Positions 58,002 to 64,000 of a stretch of 64,000 nt of DNA are shown piece after piece. The notes under the pieces were generated by a model. It was not told the DNA's origin. It did no database searches and saw nothing but the letters and a program-made list of their open reading frames with translations. Position 1 is the first letter of the stretch. Every line of letters begins with the position of its first letter. Source of the stretch: Adiantum capillus-veneris (lineage: Eukaryota > Streptophyta > Polypodiopsida > Polypodiales > Pteridaceae); contig CM043961.1 of NCBI GenBank assembly GCA_014529385.2, forward strand, positions 10,962,478-11,026,477. Direction: 5' to 3'. The translations under genes and the position numbers were made by a program.

Positions 58002-58759
58002 AAGAATGGCCAGAGACTTATATGAAGAATATTGAACTGCTGATTGCAACTGCCCTCTCTTTGCATCTGGTGAAAACAGTACAGAGCTTCTTGGCCCTGC
58101 CAATGTTGGGCCCTTTGTTAAGCAAATATTTTTGACTTCAACTTCTCAATCTACCTTAGACTTAGAACAACAGGTAAATTTGCCAAGACGAGCACATCTT
58201 TACATATTATCAACAAAACAACTTGGGCTAAAGCATTGCCACAAGGCAATTTGCACGAGTGATAACTACAATCATGCCACCACCAGGTTCAAACAAACAA
58301 TAATCATCTGTAGCCTAAGGTGGCATCTAGACACAGCAAAGTGTGGGCAACCCAAACATCTTAGATGCTGCAGTGCAGGGCATTCCAAGAGACCACATGT
58401 CAGAAGCTTGTCAATCACTTTTTGTGCTTTGGTGGCTAGCTCTGTGGTGCAGACCTTCAGAATGAGGGAGAAGGATCCACGCAAGCACAAGTAAAACGCA
58501 GCGTCGTTTTTTTTGCGAGGCTTCTAGCCATGTGATTCGAGTTGTGGGCATGGCTTGGATCATGGGCTCAAAGATCGAGAAAATTACCTTTGGCTCACCA
58601 AGTAAATAGCCTCGCCGTTGTCTACACCTATGTTTGTCGAGTTCATACGTCTCCACTCGCAATTGATGCCGTCAATCGACGTTCAACTGATGGTGTGGTG
58701 CAAAGAGGGGTGATGGTTGCTATCGATGGTGTACTCTGCAAGTGGTTCCAGGGTGCAAG

Positions 58760-59064
58760 ATTACAACAGATGGATTTGCAGCATGATGCTTTCCTCTTTG
58801 ACGTCTCTACGTACATCAAGTATGGAGCTCTGGAGGTGAGGATAGAGGTCGAGGCGCTAAGACCAGAGGGTAGTATAGTTGGGGGGAAGAGGGATAGGGA
58901 GGAAGGCTAGCGGTGGGTGTGACTTGGAGATTGTCAATTGAGGTCAGCAAAGGTAGGTTGTTTCATTATCTCCGCATGAAAAGCTTATTGCATGAAATAT
59001 AGTCATGTGGAATGCCTTGATCTCAGGCTATGCCGAGAGAAACCAAGGTGAAAATTCATGCATA
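58760..59064 (+). pseudogene. Pentatricopeptide repeat (PPR) gene relic
   Basis: At 58992-59052 the frame reads NIVMWNALISGYAERN, the diagnostic core of plant PLS-type PPR motifs. Upstream, DLQHDAFLFDVSTYIKYGALE (partly read at 58771-58833) matches the preceding motif, where CGALE is usual and Cys is replaced by Tyr. An A-purine-rich stretch and a TGA separate them. PPR proteins bind organellar RNA. Only about two motifs remain, so this is a dead fragment, possibly carried by a mobile element. Confidence 0.65.
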
Positions 59065-59105
59065 GTATAGATCAGAGGATGCGAAGGTAGTAGGGTCCGC
59101 ATCTT

Positions 59106-59107
<2 letters not shown>

Positions 59108-59159
<52 letters not shown>

Positions 59160-59190
59160 CGCACACACACGCACACACGCACACACACAA
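59108..59190. repeat. (CT)n followed by (AC)n-type microsatellite
   Basis: CT to about 59156, then GCAC/ACAC units. Confidence 0.97.
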
Positions 59191-60600
59191 AGAGTAGATA
59201 GAGACAAACCTGCAGAAAAAGATCCGAGCTACTTCTAGGGTGCGAACTGCCTGTGGAGAAGATCGAACTGGTTCTGAGCGCAATTGAGCAACGCAGCGTG
59301 CTTTTTACTTGTTTTATTTTATTCACTTGATAGCTTTTCATTTTTATTTAGAGCTTTGTTAAGCAGTAATGTAAAAAAAATAAATTAAATCTAATGCCAC
59401 GTGGTGGCTTCTGCGCTCAGATACTAGAAAAAGAGCCTTTGGCTCACCAAGTAAAGAAATTCGTCGTTCTCTAAGGGTGTGCACATGCACCAAGATTTAC
59501 ACGCCGGTCGGTGAAGATTCTAAGCTAACCCACCACAATTTTGGACCTTAGCGTATCGTCTGCTAAACGTGATCCTGTCGAAAATTCATGCCTCTTCCCT
59601 AGCCGTTTGCAATGGTGCTCAAGCGATCGCATGCTATTTTTAGAGCTATCGGCATGTGCGACCTTTGAAGTGCTGTAGACTTGCACTTAACTTGCCTCGC
59701 CATAGCTCCTGCACATTAATGGCCCCGTCTCCGTGTTGTAATGAAGTGAAAAATCACACAATCAGGCCTGTCGTGTGGCATGTGCGCCTGCACCTGACGG
59801 TCGGTGGTGGTCGATGAGGTTGCTGCCGCCAATGCATGTGCGCAAACCGGGTCACTACAACCGGTGGAGGTTTCCAGCTCTGTGAACGGCCGGCACCCTG
59901 CATGTGCACATGCTATCTATCTCTGCATGATGTTTCCTCAAACTCGTGCAGCATGCTGCCCTAAGCTCTACACAGGGTGCGACTGTTCACATTGATGTCG
60001 AGATTACCTCCTAGGCTACTCCCATAGCCATTACGACGCAGGCTGCTTGTTGCTCTGTCCGCGAGCTCCTCGCTCCAAGTAGCCCACTGATTTGAGGGGA
60101 GACATGCCACTCTCTGCAAAAACGAGATTACTTGGCATCACTTTCAAGACAACGGAGTGTGCCGAGATTACTAAGCTCCAGATGGGATAGTTGAGGAGTT
60201 GCGTCATCTATTGTGCCTCAGCTAGATACATTTCTCCAGGTCTTCCTTGTTTCCTTCCTTTGGTGAGTAGGAGAAAGAGAAAAAATGGGTTTGTCTAATG
60301 TGATTGTGATGGGGGTTTTTTAACAAGACCTATATGGGATTTATGCAAATCGAATTTCCTTGATTGTGAGCTTCGCAACATTCTTAGTCGACAAAGTCCA
60401 AGGTGAAGGTGATGATAACTTCTACGATAATATGGCAAGTAATGAGGTGTGTGCATGAGCTCACATTCTCATAAATTGTCGCACAAAGTTATTGCGAATC
60501 GCATTAGATATGGAGATTTCGGGCTTTTGAAGCACTTAATAGGGATTAGGCTAAGAATGCCAATAGAGTTTCTCCTTGGGTCAATAAAATTCAATGTTTT
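59191..60600. other. No confident gene
   Basis: The phrase TTTGGCTCACCAAGTAAA occurs at 59430 and also at 58588, a short shared repeat. No coding frame with recognisable motifs. Confidence 0.4.
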
Positions 60601-61150
60601 TTTTCGTTTCTTTGTCGAGAATTGTCTCCATTCATTGAGGTTGTGGGGGCAAATGGAAAAGTGTGTCATGCATCACAAATATGTATGACAAAAAGGTCTC
60701 ATATGGAAGGCGATCTTCTCATTAGACATCTAAAGAATGTGCACAAAATAACCAATGTCCACGTTCTAGAGCATCGATCATGTGGCGACCTCAAACTAGT
60801 GAGACATCACCACGACCAGTGTCTTCTAGATCTAAGCGTCAATGCATAACAAAGGTTTGGGGATGTTGCATATAAAGTTAGGATGGCACGAAAAAAGTTT
60901 CATAAAGATCTACAAGAGCGAGCAACTAAAGAGTGGAAAAGAGACTTTGACCCAAAAGGAAAATCACAAAGAGAGTGGGAAGAGGCATGGATTAAAGCAC
61001 AAAAGATTGCATGGGAACCAGACATGCCGAGTAGGGTAACACAAGCACGGATACAAACCTCGCACTTATGGGGTTCCACATGATGCTGACATCCCTTGAG
61101 AGGAAAATTGGAGTGAAGATAAAGAAGACATTGTTTTTGCTCCTTCATAA
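60601..61150 (+). pseudogene. Broken gene of unknown family, possible C2H2/BED-like finger
   Basis: One frame from about 60622 reads through GKVCHASQIC ... LIRHLKNVH (a C2H2-like spacing). It is interrupted by TAA at 60847-60849 and continues in the same frame as RMARKKFHKDLQER and WEEAWIKAQKIAWEP. Near 61040 the sensible frame shifts by one base (YKPRTYGVPHDADIP), with a TGA at about 61096 and an end WSEDKEDIVFAPS at 61149. The charged, lysine-rich middle and a putative DNA-binding finger would suit a transposase or transposon-derived protein, but I do not recognise the family. Confidence 0.45.
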
Positions 61151-61507
61151 TGTTTAAGCTCGTTGCTAACATTCAATTAAGTGAGTGCTTTTGGTTGAAG
61201 GGTAAGCATTTTAGTGCACACTGCCCAAACCTACAAGTCAAAGAAGAGCTAGAAGATCCCCAAGAAGCATGTGAAATCATCACTGCAAAGGTGGATAGCT
61301 TTAGTGTAGTTTTCTTTTGCATTGTGTACTGAATTTTATGTTGGTAATGTATAGATATGCATGTTGTTTTATATGTCCTCAATAGCCAAATTCAATAGAT
61401 TGTGGGTATTATGTAATGACTGCAATGAGATTGTTGATTAAGACCACGATCAAAGACAAAAAGTCTCAAGTCAATTTGTAATTGCATGTCTTATGTCATA
61501 ATAACTA

Positions 61508-61951
61508 GGGAAAATTACCAAAATACCTCTCTAATTTGTAAAAATTCCCAAAATACCCTTCAAATTTCAAAAATTCCCAGTATACCCCTCATATTTTGTC
61601 AAAAATTACCAAACTGCCCTTCAAATTTTTCGAAATTCCCAAAATACCTCTGGTTGTGAGAGTAAATTTATCTAAAAATAAAAAAATTTGTAGCTTTTCA
61701 TAAGAAGACTGATTGTCTATGAATACAAGATACTAAAACTAGAATTTGAGCTGGTTATGTAGGCTTTGGAGATTAATTGTGTTTTTTAGGGAGGTAATTT
61801 ATGACAAATTACATGCTAAGCACTAAAAAAATGGATATACATTGTCAAAAAAGAATAAAGATTAGGAAATCGTGAACAATCCAGCTAAAATAGATACAAG
61901 GGTATTTTGGGAATTTTTGAAATTTGAGGGATATTTTGGGAATTTCCACTC
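61508..61951 (+). mobile_element. MITE copy 2, right end truncated
   Basis: Same family as the MITE at 50234: GGGAAAATTACCAAAATACC start, shared interior (GTAGCTTTTCATAAGAAGAC, TGACAAATTACATGCTAAGC). It reaches the subterminal GGGAATTTCCAC but lacks the last ~30 bp, where LTR sequence begins. Uninterrupted by copia, it shows the empty structure of the other copy. Confidence 0.88.
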
Positions 61952-61954
61952 CCT

Positions 61955-62316
61955 AATAACTAATATCTAATTCTCCTAAGTGATTTTCTCATGTTAAACT
62001 GATTATTTAATATGGGGAAGTGCCAGGGGAGAAAAAGCTAGAATATTGGTTAAGCTGGCAGACCGGCCACAATAGGGATCCAAAGGAGGGAAAATAGGGA
62101 TCCAAAGGGGAGGCCATCTGCAAAAGAGCAAGGTGCAACAATGGGCTTAGAAGACCCTAAGGCTCAGCCCATTAAGACTTCCAAAATGCTAAGGTTCCAA
62201 AATTCAAAGGTTGTGTCCAAGGTCAATCACTAGGAAAATTGGATGCTTAGTGTGTGTGCGCCAAAAAGTCTTCAAAGAGTCCCACTTAGGAGGGGGCGAG
62301 CCTTGGAAGTAGGGGA
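61955..62316 (+). repeat. Truncated LTR of the A/B gypsy family
   Basis: Matches the start of the B-family LTR (CTAATATCTAATTCTCC, GGGGAAGTGCCAGGGGAG, AGACCGGCCAC, GGGATCCAAAGGAGGG). The first bases are missing. The match stops at GGGGAT (62316), where the minus-strand copia LTR starts. Confidence 0.88.
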
Positions 62317-62536
62317 TGTTGGAATTAGGGTTGCAGAGAAACACTTGGAGAAGGCGAAGGAAGCTCAAGGCACACAATAGAGAGTGTGTTACTTAGTGTG
62401 CAATGGAAAGATAGATAGCCCTAGAGTGATGGGGGTATATATAATGCTTGGGGGAAAAAACCTCCTAAAGAGGGGAAAAAAATGCCCCGGCGATTAGTGT
62501 GTTCACATACATCACTACCACATGTATATGGTGACA
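62317..62536 (-). repeat. 3' LTR of the minus-strand copia element (220 bp)
   Basis: Its boundaries are TGTCACC at 62536 and CCAACA at 62317 on the minus strand. It interrupts the B-family LTR at GGGGAT. Confidence 0.8.
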
Positions 62537-62539
62537 AAT

Positions 62540-63208
62540 CCCCCTAGAGTGATGCGGTGAACGAGAGCTGGCACATGAGTAAAGGGAAGTGCCATGCCCT
62601 GAGGACATGATCAGTCCACAAAGGGGAGTAAGCCCAAAGCCTTGCGGAAAGCTGCAAGCTTCTAATGAGACAATGCCTTTGTGGACTGCAAGGTTGTCCT
62701 GTGTTGGCACATAAGCCAAGATGATCTCTCCTGCTGAGAGCCTCTCCCTGACATAGTGGTAATGCACCTCAATGTGCTTTGTGCGAGCATGGAAAACTAG
62801 GTTCCTCGCAACTGCCAATGCGCTCTGACGGTCAGTGTAGATAGTGTTGGCAATGTCCTGTCCAACACCCAAATCATCAATAAGGCGTCTGAGCCATACA
62901 CACTCAACCATAGCTATGAAGACTGCCCTGTACTCAGCCTCACAACTCGAAGTGGCCACAGTAGGTTGCTTCTTGCTCAACCATGATATACATGAACTGC
63001 CAAGCATGAAACAAAAACCACTTGTGGACACTCGCGTGTCAAAACAACCAGCCCAATCTGAGTCTGAAAAAGCATGTAAGTCTGGCGGCAGCCTTATCAT
63101 CCAATTTTTTGCGTTGTGTTTGTGGAACCAAAGCATATGCCAAATAGCCAAAAACATGCATGTGCTCAATAGAAGGCTTTCTATGATCCCATGCTTCATA
63201 TGGAGCAA
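62540..63208 (-). pseudogene. copia RNase H (minus strand)
   Basis: Reads FSDSDWAGCFDTRVSTSGF, SWLSKKQPTVATSS, EAEYRAVFIAM, RTKHIEVHYHYVRE and ends in YVPTQDNLA. The usual C-terminal sequence is then lost to a frameshift, and an unrelated tail follows. The domain starts abruptly at about 63090, at the RT-deletion junction. Confidence 0.88.
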
Positions 63209-63990
63209 TAGACTGCAAAGCTTTCGTAGGACACCTGTTTAGTACATAAGTGGCACACATGATGGCCTCAAGCCAAAAAGAATGTGGCAAAGCTTGACTT
63301 TTTACCATACATCGTGCCATTTCCATAAGTGACCTATTTTTCCTCTCAGCAACACCATTTTGATGAGGTGTATAAGGCACTATACATTGGCGTTTTATCC
63401 CATGACTAGCCAGAAAATGCATTGAATTCATGAGACATATACTCCCCCCCTCGATCGGAACGGAGGGTGCCCATAGTACATTTCGAGACATTTTTAGCCA
63501 TAGCCAAAAATTGTTTGAAGCACATAAAAACTTCGGACTTTTCTTTAAGCAGAAATACCCATGCATGCCTGGAGTAATCATCAATGAAAGTCACGAAGTA
63601 AAGGTAATTGCCCAAGGACGAAGTTTGGATGGGCCCACAAACATCACTATGCAAAAGCTACAACCTGCATGTGGCCCGAACTGAACCATCCTTTGGAAAC
63701 TTATAACGTTGCATCTTACCCAAAATACAGCCTTCACAAACATGTTTGACAGGTGCTTCAAGAGGCGGCAAAGAAGCAACCATATCAGATTTCTACAAAC
63801 TCAGCAAACTGGCAAAATTCAGATGAGCAAAACGTGCATGCCAAAGTTTTGCATTTGAAATAGCCCTTGAATCTACAACAGCATTTGCAAAATTTTGTCC
63901 ACACTTATCATACAAAGTGAGCTTATACAGCCCACGGCACAAAAGGCCAGATGCAACAATTTCATCACCAAAACTGAGATCATGAACTGT
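63075..63990 (-). pseudogene. copia GAG-pre-integrase and integrase (minus strand)
   Basis: Contains LWHARFAHLNFASLLSL followed by a stop near 63795 (LWHxRxGH-type; Phe replaces the usual Gly), CEGCILGK, another stop near 63660, then HSDVCGPI, FIDDYSRHAWVF, RSDRGGEY and, after a frameshift near 63420, NGVAERKNRSLMEMAR. The catalytic D-D-E residues are present. After MHVFGYLAYALVPQTQRKK the sequence passes straight into RNase H. Confidence 0.88.
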
Positions 63991-64000
63991 ACATCTGCCA

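Larger units (their letters stand above)
62317..64000 (-). mobile_element. Ty1/copia element, minus strand, RT deleted, runs off the window
   Basis: The 3' LTR is 62317-62536 (minus strand TGTCACC...TCCAACA, with TATATATA inside) next to a purine tract (CTAGGGGGATT). Pol is read from 64000 downwards: GAG-pre-integrase, integrase, then directly RNase H. The 5' LTR and gag lie beyond the window. GGGGA precedes the LTR at 62312-62316 and should reappear beyond the 5' LTR if the insertion is intact. Confidence 0.9.

Overview
This window is plant nuclear DNA, dominated by transposable elements. The evidence is an L-type lectin receptor-like kinase, a relic with the plant pentatricopeptide (PPR) signature, plant Ty3/gypsy (Tat-type and chromodomain) and Ty1/copia elements with initiator-Met tRNA primer sites (TGGTATCAGAGC type), spliceosomal introns and very long CT/GA microsatellites. 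I cannot name the species. An intronless lectin kinase among decayed chromoviruses would fit a large, repeat-rich genome such as a fern, but that is a guess.

Layout. 1-1.5 kb: a two-exon gene of unknown function (minus strand) with a CT-rich leader. 1.9-5.1 kb: the 3' half of a Tat-type Ty3/gypsy element and its 1.56 kb 3' LTR. 5.2-5.9 kb: a broken, intron-containing gene of unknown family. 6.6-11.5 kb: no genes, but a hAT-like MITE with a clean 8-bp target duplication and a stretch carrying six near-copies of a 20-bp CGCG-centred palindrome. 11.5-12.3 kb: a 752-bp foldback element with TG...CA ends and a 5-bp duplication. 12.7-14.9 and 18.8-21.0 kb: two copies of a 2.2-kb repeat whose 3' part holds ~280-bp units, two of the three with a clear CGCG-centred palindrome. 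15.2 kb: a tRNA-like cloverleaf.

22.7-30.4 kb: a complete Ty3/gypsy element (A) with a TCATG target duplication, nearly intact gag and ruined pol. 30.7-40.7 kb: a related element on the other strand (B) whose pol is one long frame broken by point nonsense changes; a solo LTR of the same family sits inside its 3' LTR. 40.8-43.1 kb: a complete 2.3-kb LTR element with only gag remnants (ATGAC duplication). 44.4-46.5 kb: a 2.1-kb LTR element whose LTRs carry telomere-like CCCTAA arrays.

47.6-49.7 kb: the lectin receptor kinase, the one gene here that looks intact and functionally assignable. 50.2-56.1 kb: a MITE split by a 5.45-kb Ty1/copia element. 58.8-59.1 kb: a PPR relic. 60.6-61.2 kb: a broken gene with a possible zinc finger. 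61.5-64 kb: a second MITE copy, an LTR fragment of the A/B family and a minus-strand copia element that has lost its reverse transcriptase and runs off the window.

The elements form a nested set: copia in MITE in a local duplication; solo LTR in LTR; copia in a truncated LTR; foldback in an LTR leader. Most nonsense codons can be explained by single C-to-T changes, as expected for methylated, silenced DNA. The host genes likely to be expressed are the lectin kinase and perhaps the unknown gene at the left edge.
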